43,728 nucleotides of DNA from assembly GCA_017405115.1 (NCBI GenBank), contig JAFRBA010000142.1:1-43728 (forward strand), read 5' to 3'. A program made the position numbers and the translations under genes. This document shows positions 15,977 to 24,190 of the stretch, in pieces. Each line of letters begins with the position of its first letter. Within the stretch, counting starts at the first letter, position 1. Under the pieces are notes generated by a model. The model did no database searches, was not told the origin of the DNA, and was given only the letters and a program-made list of their open reading frames with translations. This stretch comes from Kiritimatiellia bacterium. GTDB lineage: Bacteria > Verrucomicrobiota > Kiritimatiellia > RFP12 > UBA1067.

Positions 15977-18900
15977 TCACTTGAGGATGACCTGGAAAGC
16001 GACGCCCTTGCGGACGGAGAGGACGTCGTACTCGTCGTCGCCGTCTATTGGGGTCGCCTCGCAGGCCCAGCCCCTGGCACAACGAGGCAGGTCGGAGTTC
16101 TTCCTGATCCTGCCGATTGCAATCACGTCGCTGACGCCCAGCGAACCTTCGCCAACAAGCGTCGGCACGAGTCTTCCTCTGCTGTTGACATATGTGCCTA
16201 CGTTGACGATGTCGTTTGTCGTCACTGCGCCGTTCTCCTTCCAGACCCTGACTGGGAAGTTGCCCACGAGGTTGAGCGTCCCGAATGTCACGCTCGCCGG
16301 CGAGGCGGCAGATGTCAGGTTCGTGAGCGCCACATTGCCCGCGACGACCGTTCCCGCCCAGTTCGCGCCGTCGGCGAAATACAGCGCGGTCTCGACGTCG
16401 CCATCGGCCTTCGCGACCTTGATGGACCCCGTCGCCGTGTTCGCGCCGTTCACCATCGTCACCGTGAACGGATAGGCGGGGACGCCGTTGGTGACCGTAA
16501 CGTCGCCCGCGCCCGTGAACGGCTTGTCCGTCACCTTCACGTGGCGGTTCCAGTTGTAGCTCCCGGTTCCGATTCCGTCGATTGAGGCAATGGTGAGGTC
16601 GCCGTCAAGACGTGCCGAGCCGAAGCCCTGCAGAAGGTCGGAACGATTCGTCGGATATGCGAGTTTCGTCACGCCGAGCACGCCGCCGTCGGAGACGAAC
16701 ACACCGCGCTGCCAGCCATCGGAATTGTATGTGACGGCGTAGATGCCGCCGGTGCTGACGGTAACGGTGTCAACGTCCGTCTGGGAGTCGATGCCGAATT
16801 TTCCGTCGTTCGTCGCGAAGTCGATGTAGCAGCCGTCCTCGACCACGATTGTCGCGGCATTCTGAATGGCCATCGGGTACCAGTGTCCAATGCAACTACT
16901 CGCGCGCTGCAGGTGCGATCCGTTCCTAAGCGTCAAATGCGCCGCGCCAGATGCGTAGAAGTCTCCCGAGACATTCATGTGCGTCCCGTCCACCAGCACA
17001 TCGACAGAAATGTTCGTCGGATTGTTGCGGCAGAACTCCCAGTTGCCGAAATCAGGCCATCCCGTGACAATCCTGGTGGCATTGCGGAGCATAATGGTTC
17101 CGACAGGAACGACCGCACCGCCTGAAGCCGGATAGATCAGCGTCACGGAACCCATCTCACGACCGTTGTTGTTCGCATGAAGGTCAAAGACGCCGCCGTC
17201 GGCCGTGAAGGCGAGGTAGCTCGTCTCGCCGTTCTCGGCATATCCAAACACCGGCGAGTAGTCGGAAGTGGACGCCTTCGTGATTGTGCCGTAGAGGCGG
17301 AAATCGACATTCTTGAACTTCATGCCGGAGGCGACGGAAAGCGTCGCGTTCGTGGCGATTTCGATTACAGGCAGAGCGACAGGCGAGACGCTCGAATCAC
17401 ACGTCGTCGTCAACATCGCGTTAAGCACCGCCGAGACCGCAGGCTGCGTGGCATTGTCGCCAAACACGACCTTGGACGCCGAGTCTATCGTGAGCGGCGG
17501 CAATGCGACGTTTGCAAGCACTTTCAGCGTCGCGCCGTTGCGCACGGAGATCGAGGCAAACGTCGGAAACGCCGCCGCGTCGGAGATCGTCGCCACTGTC
17601 GAGGCGCCGGAGACCTTCACATCCTGGTTCGTCGGCACGGATCCGTTCGCCCAGCCGTCCGCCGCGCAGAGGTCGGTGAACTCATCCGACTCGAACACGT
17701 AGTCCGTCGCAACAGGCGCAAGAACAAGGTCTACCACGGTGTCGTCGCCGTCAACGGCCCTTGCGGAAATCGCCCACGCCGAGCTGGCGGCCGACGGGAC
17801 TGCCGAAGTCGCCGGAACTCGCGCAATCGTCCATTCGTCGCCCGCATCCGCCTCGGAGCCGTCCATCACGACTATCGCCGCCTTTCCGCCGTTGTCGACG
17901 AATCCCGCGCCCGTAAGCGTATAGTGGTCGCAGGTGCCGTCGCCCCAGATGCGCCATGTGAAATCGCTGGCGAGGTCGATGCCGCCAAAGGTCATGGCAT
18001 CTGCGGCGGAGGTGGTGTGGTTAATGGACGCCTTGCCGTTCCAGACGACCGTTCCTGCCCACGTCGCGTTGGTTTCTATTGCGAGCGCCGCATTTTTGTT
18101 GGGATCGGCAGAAAGAGTTCCGGTCGCCGAGGCGACTTTGGACTGGTATCTCAGCGTGCGCGTGGTGCTGCGCGGCGAGGTAAAGAACAAAGATCCCGCC
18201 CCCGTGTAGTTCTTGGTCGTGTTCACCGACGCATCATCAATGTTGTTTTCTATCGTCAATGTCGCCCCGCTGTTGAGATTGACGGACTTGAATCCGCCGA
18301 ACGGCTGATTGCGGTTGTAGCTTTTATGTGAGATCGGATGCTTGGACGCACCGTAAACCTCGACGACCGCCGTCGAGTCGCCAGCGGAGTGGTACATCTC
18401 GATTTCCGCGTTGTCGAGCGTCAGCATCACATGGCCATCGATATCGGCCGAGAATCTCGCCTCGCCGTTTCCGACGGAGCCGCTGTTGTTGGATGCATCC
18501 CCGAAGAACGACGACGTGCCGGGGCCAAGGTAGATGCTCGCCAAGCCGTTTACGTAGAACATGCACCTGTAGTTCTGGCCGCGATCACGATAGAGGGAAC
18601 CTCCGTTGACGAACCTCAGGGCGGAGCCGCCGGACACATAATAGTTTCCCGTCCTCGGATAGTTCAGCGTCGTGTTGTCGAAGGTGAACGTGATTGCCGT
18701 CGACGTCGGGTTGTTAACGCCGAACTGGAAACCGTGGTCGTTGTCGTGCACAAATGTTGCCCCGGTGAACGAGTTGGTTCCAAGCGGAGTCACCGTTCCG
18801 CCGCTCGCCGGACAGAAGAAACGAATGTCGCCAGATGTCGTGGAGAGCGTGCCGCCGTTGACCGTGAGACCAAACGAGGCGGTATTGCCCGCCGCCGCAT

Positions 18901-20659
18901 AGCCAAGGACGAGATCACCGGCCGAGGTCGTGGCAAGCGTGCCCGAGACGGAAAGAGTGCCGTCGGAGAATGTCGTTGCGCCGGGGACATTCAGCGTCGC
19001 GCCGGAAGCAACCGTGACGGATGGTCTGTTCGCGCCGGAGGGCGAAATAGTCGGAGCGGAGCCGAGGGTGACGGTACCGGACGAAATCGTCAGCGCGGCG
19101 GAGTCGGCAAGCGTGAGAGACGGAATCGTGCCGCCGTTCGCGATGGTGAGCGAGGCGCCGTCCATGATCGTCATGCCGGCAAACGGCGGAAGGTCGGTGG
19201 TCGTCGGGGCGACGCCCGCACCCTTGATAGTGACGACCTTGTTGCTCGGCACCGCACCGCCCGCCCAGCCGGCCGGATTGTTGAGATCCGAGACGGAAGT
19301 CGAGTCGAAGACATAGGCGGAGGTCACGACAAGGTCGTTTCCGTTGATGGTCACGGCAAAGCCATCCGGAAGCGTTGCGTCGAGACCTGACTTGGCGAGC
19401 GCAAGGACAGCCACATTTGCGCAGGAAAAGATGGTCGAACCGACAACCGGAGTGGCGATGCCGGAGACAAAGCCGCCGTTGCTGAGGAGCGAGGAGTCCC
19501 AGTTCGTGAGCGTTACTCCCGTCGCGCCGATCTTCACCTTGCCGCCTGACGCAAACGTGATACCGGAAATGTCATACGATGTGTTGGCGGAGTTCAGCGC
19601 AATGGCGCCAGCCGCCACCTCGAACGTGTCGGGAAGAGTCATCCCGTTGGTGAACAGGAAGTCACCCGCGCCGGTCATGTTGATGGCGGTACCGCTGCCG
19701 TAGGTGAACGACGACATGTCAACGGACGAACCATCAAGGATTTCAAGAGTAATGGAGGCGTTGTCAGGCATTGTAGCGGAATCCATCGTAAACGAGACAT
19801 CGTTGGAGATAACGACCGTGCCACCGGCGAATGTCACGACATACTCGCCCGACTTGCCGTTCTTGCTGACGGGACCGCCGAGCTCGAGCGTGCCGGAGTT
19901 CTGGATGACCGAAAACCTGAAACCGGCACTTGTTGATCCGCTCGAGAACTCCAGCCCAGAAGGGAGCGACAATATGCCACCATCATTCTGGAAGTACGAT
20001 TTCTGCGCAGTGTCGCCGTAAACATCCACTTTCGTCGGCCGAACGACAGCAGTTCCTCCACCATAGACAACAAGTCCATAGTTGTAAATGCGCAGGTTTC
20101 CGAAGATGTCGACTTCTCCGTCACCATGGACGTATTGGTAGTGCTTTCCGCCATCCCATATCGCCGGCGTAAATGTCGTTCCTTCCGCGAAAACGAGTTT
20201 CGCCCCGCTTCGGATTCCGATTACATCAGCGTGCGTCGTAACATTTCCGACGACATTGAGAGTGCCGTTTGAGAGATTCATGGTGTAGCTGTTCCAATCA
20301 ACTGACGATGCTCCGTCAGGAATTCCAGACGAATCCCATCCCCCTATTGAACATGTATTCCCCTCTAGATCAATGGAACGATGCTGATATCCATAGAGTT
20401 TGTCCGCTGCACCCGGCGCGGCCGCTGCATCCGCTCCGCCAACGCCTTCGGTCGACCAGTTGGATGTATCCGACCATTCGCCGTATGAGGAATCGCCGGT
20501 TGGCCCCTTCCAGTAGTACGTCGTCGCCTCAAGTGCCGTCGCCGCGCACACGAGGGTCGCCGTGAGGAGATAAGTGAACGTTCTCGTCCCCCGCCCTCGA
20601 TTCTGCGAAGTTAGAATTTGAACGGTCTTTTGCACGACTGATTTATTATCCAGCTTCAT
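15977..20659 (-). CDS. Giant secreted beta-solenoid-like surface protein
   Basis: Protein of 1560 residues. A long N-terminal region (about 45 residues, TYLLTATLVCAATALEA) looks like an extended export signal, followed by TTYYWKG, SSYGEWSDTSNWS, a motif common at the start of autotransporter-like repeat proteins in Verrucomicrobiota and relatives. The rest is rich in Gly, Thr, Ser, Asn and Val with repeated strand-turn units (NGGTLSTTSGD, GAGDFLFTNG, NAATIVVEDG). At least two long modules repeat, beginning YVFDSTSVSDLNNPAGWAGG and YVFESDEFTDLCAADGWANG. No outer-membrane barrel is apparent at the C-terminus (FQVILK), so it is probably released or held by another system. It is the first gene of the five-gene operon. 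The start codon follows AAAAAAGGG. A role in adhesion or as a scaffold for the enzymes below is inferred. Confidence 0.75.
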   Translation of the reverse strand: MKLDNKSVVQKTVQILTSQNRGRGTRTFTYLLTATLVCAATALEATTYYWKGPTGDSSYGEWSDTSNWSTEGVGGADAAAAPGAADKLYGYQHRSIDLEGNTCSIGGWDSSGIPDGASSVDWNSYTMNLSNGTLNVVGNVTTHADVIGIRSGAKLVFAEGTTFTPAIWDGGKHYQYVHGDGEVDIFGNLRIYNYGLVVYGGGTAVVRPTKVDVYGDTAQKSYFQNDGGILSLPSGLEFSSGSTSAGFRFSVIQNSGTLELGGPVSKNGKSGEYVVTFAGGTVVISNDVSFTMDSATMPDNASITLEILDGSSVDMSSFTYGSGTAINMTGAGDFLFTNGMTLPDTFEVAAGAIALNSANTSYDISGITFASGGKVKIGATGVTLTNWDSSLLSNGGFVSGIATPVVGSTIFSCANVAVLALAKSGLDATLPDGFAVTINGNDLVVTSAYVFDSTSVSDLNNPAGWAGGAVPSNKVVTIKGAGVAPTTTDLPPFAGMTIMDGASLTIANGGTIPSLTLADSAALTISSGTVTLGSAPTISPSGANRPSVTVASGATLNVPGATTFSDGTLSVSGTLATTSAGDLVLGYAAAGNTASFGLTVNGGTLSTTSGDIRFFCPASGGTVTPLGTNSFTGATFVHDNDHGFQFGVNNPTSTAITFTFDNTTLNYPRTGNYYVSGGSALRFVNGGSLYRDRGQNYRCMFYVNGLASIYLGPGTSSFFGDASNNSGSVGNGEARFSADIDGHVMLTLDNAEIEMYHSAGDSTAVVEVYGASKHPISHKSYNRNQPFGGFKSVNLNSGATLTIENNIDDASVNTTKNYTGAGSLFFTSPRSTTRTLRYQSKVASATGTLSADPNKNAALAIETNATWAGTVVWNGKASINHTTSAADAMTFGGIDLASDFTWRIWGDGTCDHYTLTGAGFVDNGGKAAIVVMDGSEADAGDEWTIARVPATSAVPSAASSAWAISARAVDGDDTVVDLVLAPVATDYVFESDEFTDLCAADGWANGSVPTNQDVKVSGASTVATISDAAAFPTFASISVRNGATLKVLANVALPPLTIDSASKVVFGDNATQPAVSAVLNAMLTTTCDSSVSPVALPVIEIATNATLSVASGMKFKNVDFRLYGTITKASTSDYSPVFGYAENGETSYLAFTADGGVFDLHANNNGREMGSVTLIYPASGGAVVPVGTIMLRNATRIVTGWPDFGNWEFCRNNPTNISVDVLVDGTHMNVSGDFYASGAAHLTLRNGSHLQRASSCIGHWYPMAIQNAATIVVEDGCYIDFATNDGKFGIDSQTDVDTVTVSTGGIYAVTYNSDGWQRGVFVSDGGVLGVTKLAYPTNRSDLLQGFGSARLDGDLTIASIDGIGTGSYNWNRHVKVTDKPFTGAGDVTVTNGVPAYPFTVTMVNGANTATGSIKVAKADGDVETALYFADGANWAGTVVAGNVALTNLTSAASPASVTFGTLNLVGNFPVRVWKENGAVTTNDIVNVGTYVNSRGRLVPTLVGEGSLGVSDVIAIGRIRKNSDLPRCARGWACEATPIDGDDEYDVLSVRKGVAFQVILK

Positions 20660-20715
20660 GTTTTAACCCTTTTTTACGACCTAGCCACCCGTGTCCTTCA
20701 AGCGACTTTGCTGTT

Positions 20716-20745
20716 ATTATACCAGATTAATGCAAAACGGCGCAA
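20716..20745 (-). promoter_or_regulatory. Promoter of the five-gene exported-protein operon
   Basis: TGGTATAAT (20716-20724, minus strand) is a full extended -10 and TTGCGC at 20740-20745 a fair -35 with an 18-bp spacer. The foldback element begins only about 15 bp further upstream and has replaced whatever regulatory DNA lay there. Confidence 0.6.
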
Positions 20746-20747
20746 GT

Positions 20748-20759
20748 GGGGCAACGCTC
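20748..20759. repeat. 12-bp flanking direct repeat, left copy
   Basis: GGGGCAACGCTC immediately left of the foldback element is identical to 21672-21683 immediately right of it, as expected for a target-site duplication. Confidence 0.75.
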
Positions 20760-21671
20760 TGGAATATCCCCACCTTTGAAAAACGCTGTCGAGTCCTTGG
20801 AGAGCCTTGCGCGTTTTGAGGTACAACTCCGATGGCTGGCAAAAGGCCTTCGTGCGGGCCCTTGCGGCCGCTTCGCGGCTCGGCCTTCGGCCTCGGCCAA
20901 CCCGACGCCTTCGGCGCGGGCGCATCCCCACTGCGGCATTCGCTCCGCGATTCCCAGCCGACAAGACTTGCCGCCTGGGCGGTTTGCGCCTATCGGCGCG
21001 ACCACTGAAGCCGTCGACAAGGCGAATCGCTGCGCGATCTGCGGCGTTGGTTTTCCGCATGGCGCCGAGGCTTCCTCCTTCGCGCGATGCGCTACGGAGG
21101 ACGAGCCGCCTCCGCGTGCGTAAAACCTCCGCCGCTGCCCTGCGGGCATCGCCTTGCCGCCGGACACTGAAAGCCGCTTCGCGGCACACGGAAACGCCCG
21201 CTTCGCGGGCTTCACGGAAAGTGGCTGGTGCTGAACGGTTGGTGAAGAGCTGAAAGGTTTGTGGTCTTCTTCCAAAATCAACCATTTCTTTCCGTGTACC
21301 TTCCGTGTGCCGCGAAGGCGGCTTTCGTGTCCCGACATGGCGGCGGGCCGAAAGGCCGGACGCGGGGAGCCGCCGCAGGCGGAGGCGCAAGCCTCCAGAC
21401 CTGACGGCGGCTCGACGCGGACGAATCGCGGAACGCGATTGCCGCCATGGAGGGAGTCCGTGGTCGCGCCGCAGGCGCCAGACACCGACAGGCGAATTGA
21501 TCTGCGGCTGGAAGACGCGGAGCTCAAGGCGCCGCGTTAGTGGCGCCTCTTTGCCAGCCGTCGGAGTTCTCGAAACGACCATTTCACTTGCTGAACGCAC
21601 CGAACAGACGAATCAGCCAATGTTTTCAAGGGTCTGGTTTGCACAGCCATCCGGAAACTGGGGATATTCCA
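20760..21671. mobile_element. 912-bp foldback (inverted-repeat) element without own gene
   Basis: The ends are perfect 13-bp inverted repeats (TGGAATATCCCCA at 20760-20772, reverse complement at 21659-21671). The halves resemble each other in opposite orientation: 20823-20842 and 21551-21570 match at 18 of 20 positions in reverse complement, and the central parts (about 21170-21225 and 21295-21345) share a CCGTGTGCCGCGAAG block. The interior is crowded with small hairpins with TTC loops on the left (20867-20879, 20906-20916, 21173-21185, 21196-21210) and GAAA on the right (21346-21357). Long open frames exist on the minus strand (for example 20698-21600), but they have repeat-driven composition and no family resemblance. 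It looks like a non-autonomous element that needs a transposase supplied elsewhere. Confidence 0.75.
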
Positions 21672-21683
21672 GGGGCAACGCTC
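21672..21683. repeat. 12-bp flanking direct repeat, right copy
   Basis: Identical to 20748-20759. Joining the two flanks restores a continuous sequence across the insertion point. Confidence 0.75.
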
Positions 21684-21932
21684 GGAGACAACCGAGAACT
21701 CCGCTCTAGCAGACCCACGCTCGTACTCGACCACCTTGACGCCGTTCAGCCAATGTTCGACGTGAGCACCCTTCGAGACGATCATGCCGATGTTCCACTC
21801 GCCGGGCCCCTTCAGGATCGAGTCGGCGTGCGCCGGGATGAGGTCGTAGAGCGAGGCGGCCTTGCGGTTGCCGTCCATGCCCTTGACGGAGTCCGGATGC
21901 CCGTTCTCCAGTATCTGGTATTCCTCGCTCAT
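21672..21932 (-). pseudogene. Remnant of a DUF1080 (3-keto-disaccharide hydrolase-type) gene
   Basis: From the ATG at 21932 the frame reads EYQILENGHPDSVKGMDG, GSLYDLIPAHAD-type, GEWNIGMIVSKG and VEHWLNGVKVVEYERGS. This is the middle of a DUF1080 lectin-like or hydrolase domain found in many secreted sugar-processing proteins. The N-terminal half of the domain and any signal peptide are missing, and the homology fades before the foldback element that truncates the frame at 21671. The product is therefore unlikely to be functional. A promoter still points into it (21956-21984), so a short chimeric peptide may be made. Confidence 0.7.
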
Positions 21933-21955
21933 GCCCTTTTGGCAAGTCTAAGAAC

Positions 21956-21984
21956 ATTCTACCATATTCAGCATAGCGACACAA
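21956..21984 (-). promoter_or_regulatory. Promoter pointing into the DUF1080 remnant
   Basis: TGGTAGAAT extended -10 (21956-21964) with TTGTGT -35 (21979-21984) and a 17-bp spacer on the minus strand. It is back to back with the cupin promoter. Confidence 0.5.
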
Positions 21985-22011
21985 GGGCAGGTGTCCGCGA
22001 TTTTGCGCGAC

Positions 22012-22040
22012 TTGCGCCGTCTCGCCTCTTTTGGTAGAAT
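22012..22040 (+). promoter_or_regulatory. Promoter of the cupin gene
   Basis: TTGCGC (22012-22017) and extended -10 TGGTAGAAT (22032-22040) with a 17-bp spacer. A short palindrome (GGCGCA-CT-TGCGCC, about 22053-22066) follows in the leader and could be an operator or small hairpin. Confidence 0.6.
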
Positions 22041-22086
22041 CTACGCGCAAAGGGCGCACTTGCGCCAAAATAAGAAAGGAAAAGCA

Positions 22087-22416
22087 ATGGAAATCGTGAT
22101 TGAGGAGAATCCCTGCGGCGGCAAGGGGCAGATGAAGCTCGAGAAGATACTCGCCCCCGCGCAGATGAAGGACAAGTGCGGGCTATACGCCAGGGTCACC
22201 CTGCCGCCCGGCGCCGTGCTCGGCTTCCACGAGCACCACGGCAACAACGAAAGCTACTTCATCCTTTCCGGCGAAGGCGTCTACGACGACAACGGGGCGA
22301 AGCGCACCATCAAGGCCGGCGAAACGACCTGGACGCCGGACGGATCCGGCCACGGCCTGAGCAACGAGTCCGGCAAAGAGGACCTCGTGTTCATGGCCCT
22401 CATAGTGAACAGCTGA
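22087..22416 (+). CDS. Small single-domain cupin protein
   Basis: Protein of 109 residues, one beta-barrel cupin. Motif 1 reads GAVLGFHEHHGNNESYFILSG, with His-x-His plus Glu metal ligands, and motif 2 follows at WTPDGSGHGLSN with another His. Such small cupins bind a metal and a small ligand and can act as isomerases, dioxygenases or sensors; the substrate cannot be told. The ATG at 22087 is preferred over an open frame extending upstream because AAGAAAGGA lies just before it and it sits downstream of the promoter at 22012-22040. It ends 15 bp from the convergent end of the pilus ATPase gene with no terminator visible between them. Confidence 0.85.
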   Translation: MEIVIEENPCGGKGQMKLEKILAPAQMKDKCGLYARVTLPPGAVLGFHEHHGNNESYFILSGEGVYDDNGAKRTIKAGETTWTPDGSGHGLSNESGKEDLVFMALIVNS

Positions 22417-22431
22417 CGCCCTTCGGCGCCA

Positions 22432-24123
22432 TCAGGTGTAGCGCAGAACCTCGTCGACCGTGGTGTAGCCGTCGAGGATGGAGCGAATGCCGTCCTCGCG
22501 CATCGTGCGCATGCCGAGTTCGCGGGCCTTCTCGCGGATGATGAGGGTCGGCGCCTTGTTGTTGACGAGCTCGCGGAGCGGCGGGGACATCCTGAGGTAC
22601 TCGAAGACGCCCTTTCTCCCCTTGTAGCCGGTGCCGTTGCACGTCTTGCAGCCCTTGCCGAAGTAGAACGGGCGGCCGCCGATCTGGTCGCGCGTCATCT
22701 CGATGCGCTCGAGCGTCTCGTCGTCCGGCTCGTACGACTGCTTGCACTCGCGGCAGCAGGTGCGCACGAGACGCTGGCCAAGCACCGCCTCGAGCGTGGA
22801 TGCTAGCAGATACGGTGCGACGTTCATGTCCACGAGTCGCATCACGGCGCCGGCGGCGTCGTTCGTGTGGAGCGTCGAGAAGACGAAGTGCCCGGTGAGC
22901 GCGGCCTGCACGGCGATCTCGGCCGTCTCGAGGTCGCGGATCTCGCCGATCATCATCACGTCGGGGTCCTGTCGGAGGAAGGCGCGCAGCACCTTCGCGA
23001 ACGTGTTGCCGGCGCGGGAGTCGATCGGCACCTGCACGATGCCGTCGACGTTGTACTCGACCGGCTCCTCGGCGGTGAGCAGCTTCGTGTCGATCTGGTT
23101 GATGCGGCGGAGCACGGAGTAGAGCGTGGTCGTCTTGCCGGAGCCCGTCGGGCCCGTCACGATGAAGATGCCGTTGGGCTTCTCGATGTCCATCGTGATC
23201 TGCTCGTACACGTCCTCGGGCAGGCCGACGTTCTCGAGGTCGAGCGACGTCGTCGTCTGGTCGAGGATTCGCATGACGACCGACTCGCCGAAGGCGGTTG
23301 GCAGGCAGCTCACGCGCAGGTCGACGGGGCGGCCCGCGACGGTCAGCGCAATGCGGCCGTCCTGCGGCACGCGGCGCTCCGCGATGTTCAGGTTCGCGAG
23401 GATCTTGACGCGCGAGATGATGGCGGGGGCCATCTTCACGTCCGGCGCCTTCATCTCGTACAGCGCGCCGTCGACGCGGTATCGGATCTTGAAGTCCTTC
23501 TCGAACGGCTCGATGTGGATGTCGGCGGCGTGGTCGACGACGCCCTGGTAGAGGACCAGGTTCACGAACCTGATGATGGCGGACGAGTTCGCCGCGCTCT
23601 CCATCGACGCGATGTCGTTCGCGTCGGCGCCGGCGGCGAGGGCCTCGTCGTCGGTCATGCCCTCGCCAAGCGACTTGATCATGTCCGCCACGGACTCGTT
23701 GTTGTCGCCGTAGTACTGGGCGATGCGGTCCATGACGTCCTTCTCGCGGGCGAAGACGAACTTCACCTCCTTCGAGAGCGTGAAGAGCATCTCGTCCGAG
23801 ATGCGGGGGTCCACGAGGTCGAACGTCGCCAGGGTCACCGAGGAGTCGTCCGCCGCGACGGGGAAGACGTTGTACATGCGTGCCGTCGAGGCGGGGATCG
23901 CCTCCGTCACCTCGGAATCTATCGTCATCGAGGCGAGGTCTATGGCCTCCGTGTCCTGGTACGCCGCCATGACGGAGAGCAGCTCCTCCTCGGAGAGGAT
24001 CCCCTGGTCGATGACGAGCTGGCGCGTCGTCTTGGACTCGGTCTTGGCGAGGTCGGCTAGGTCCTGGGCGCCCGCCTCGTCGATGTACCCGTTCTGGACA
24101 AGTATCTGGAGTATCTGGTCCAT
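22432..24123 (-). CDS. Type IV pilus assembly / type II secretion ATPase (PilB/GspE family)
   Basis: Hexameric ATPase of 563 residues that powers extension of type IV pili or type II secretion pseudopili at the inner membrane. The N-terminal MshEN-like domain (residues 1-150, LVQNGYIDEAG, LVIDQGILSEEELL) is followed by the secretion ATPase core: Walker A GPTGSGKTTTLYSVL near residue 322, Asp box and Walker B DPDVMMIGEIRDLET near 389, and His box TGHFVFSTLHTNDA. The zinc tetracysteine segment CCRECKQ then KGCKTCNGTGYKGR marks true PilB/GspE proteins rather than PilT. The start at 24123 is preferred because the promoter lies just upstream; an upstream in-frame extension lacks homology. No other pilus genes adjoin it, so its pilins are elsewhere. 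PilB or GspE cannot be decided here. Confidence 0.9.
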   Translation of the reverse strand: MDQILQILVQNGYIDEAGAQDLADLAKTESKTTRQLVIDQGILSEEELLSVMAAYQDTEAIDLASMTIDSEVTEAIPASTARMYNVFPVAADDSSVTLATFDLVDPRISDEMLFTLSKEVKFVFAREKDVMDRIAQYYGDNNESVADMIKSLGEGMTDDEALAAGADANDIASMESAANSSAIIRFVNLVLYQGVVDHAADIHIEPFEKDFKIRYRVDGALYEMKAPDVKMAPAIISRVKILANLNIAERRVPQDGRIALTVAGRPVDLRVSCLPTAFGESVVMRILDQTTTSLDLENVGLPEDVYEQITMDIEKPNGIFIVTGPTGSGKTTTLYSVLRRINQIDTKLLTAEEPVEYNVDGIVQVPIDSRAGNTFAKVLRAFLRQDPDVMMIGEIRDLETAEIAVQAALTGHFVFSTLHTNDAAGAVMRLVDMNVAPYLLASTLEAVLGQRLVRTCCRECKQSYEPDDETLERIEMTRDQIGGRPFYFGKGCKTCNGTGYKGRKGVFEYLRMSPPLRELVNNKAPTLIIREKARELGMRTMREDGIRSILDGYTTVDEVLRYT

Positions 24124-24154
24124 GTATTCATTCTCGCTTTCAACTGTGGCGACT

Positions 24155-24163
24155 ATTATACCA
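24155..24163 (-). promoter_or_regulatory. Extended -10 promoter of the pilus ATPase gene
   Basis: TGGTATAAT lies about 32 bp before the start codon on the minus strand. No good -35 is apparent, as is common with extended -10 elements. Confidence 0.55.
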
Positions 24164-24190
24164 TAATTCGCCCCCGAAACGCCACGCGCT

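Noticed and set aside
20698..21600. 300-codon minus-strand frame over the foldback element
   Set aside because: Arg-rich product of hairpin repeats; overlaps the element ends and has no family resemblance.
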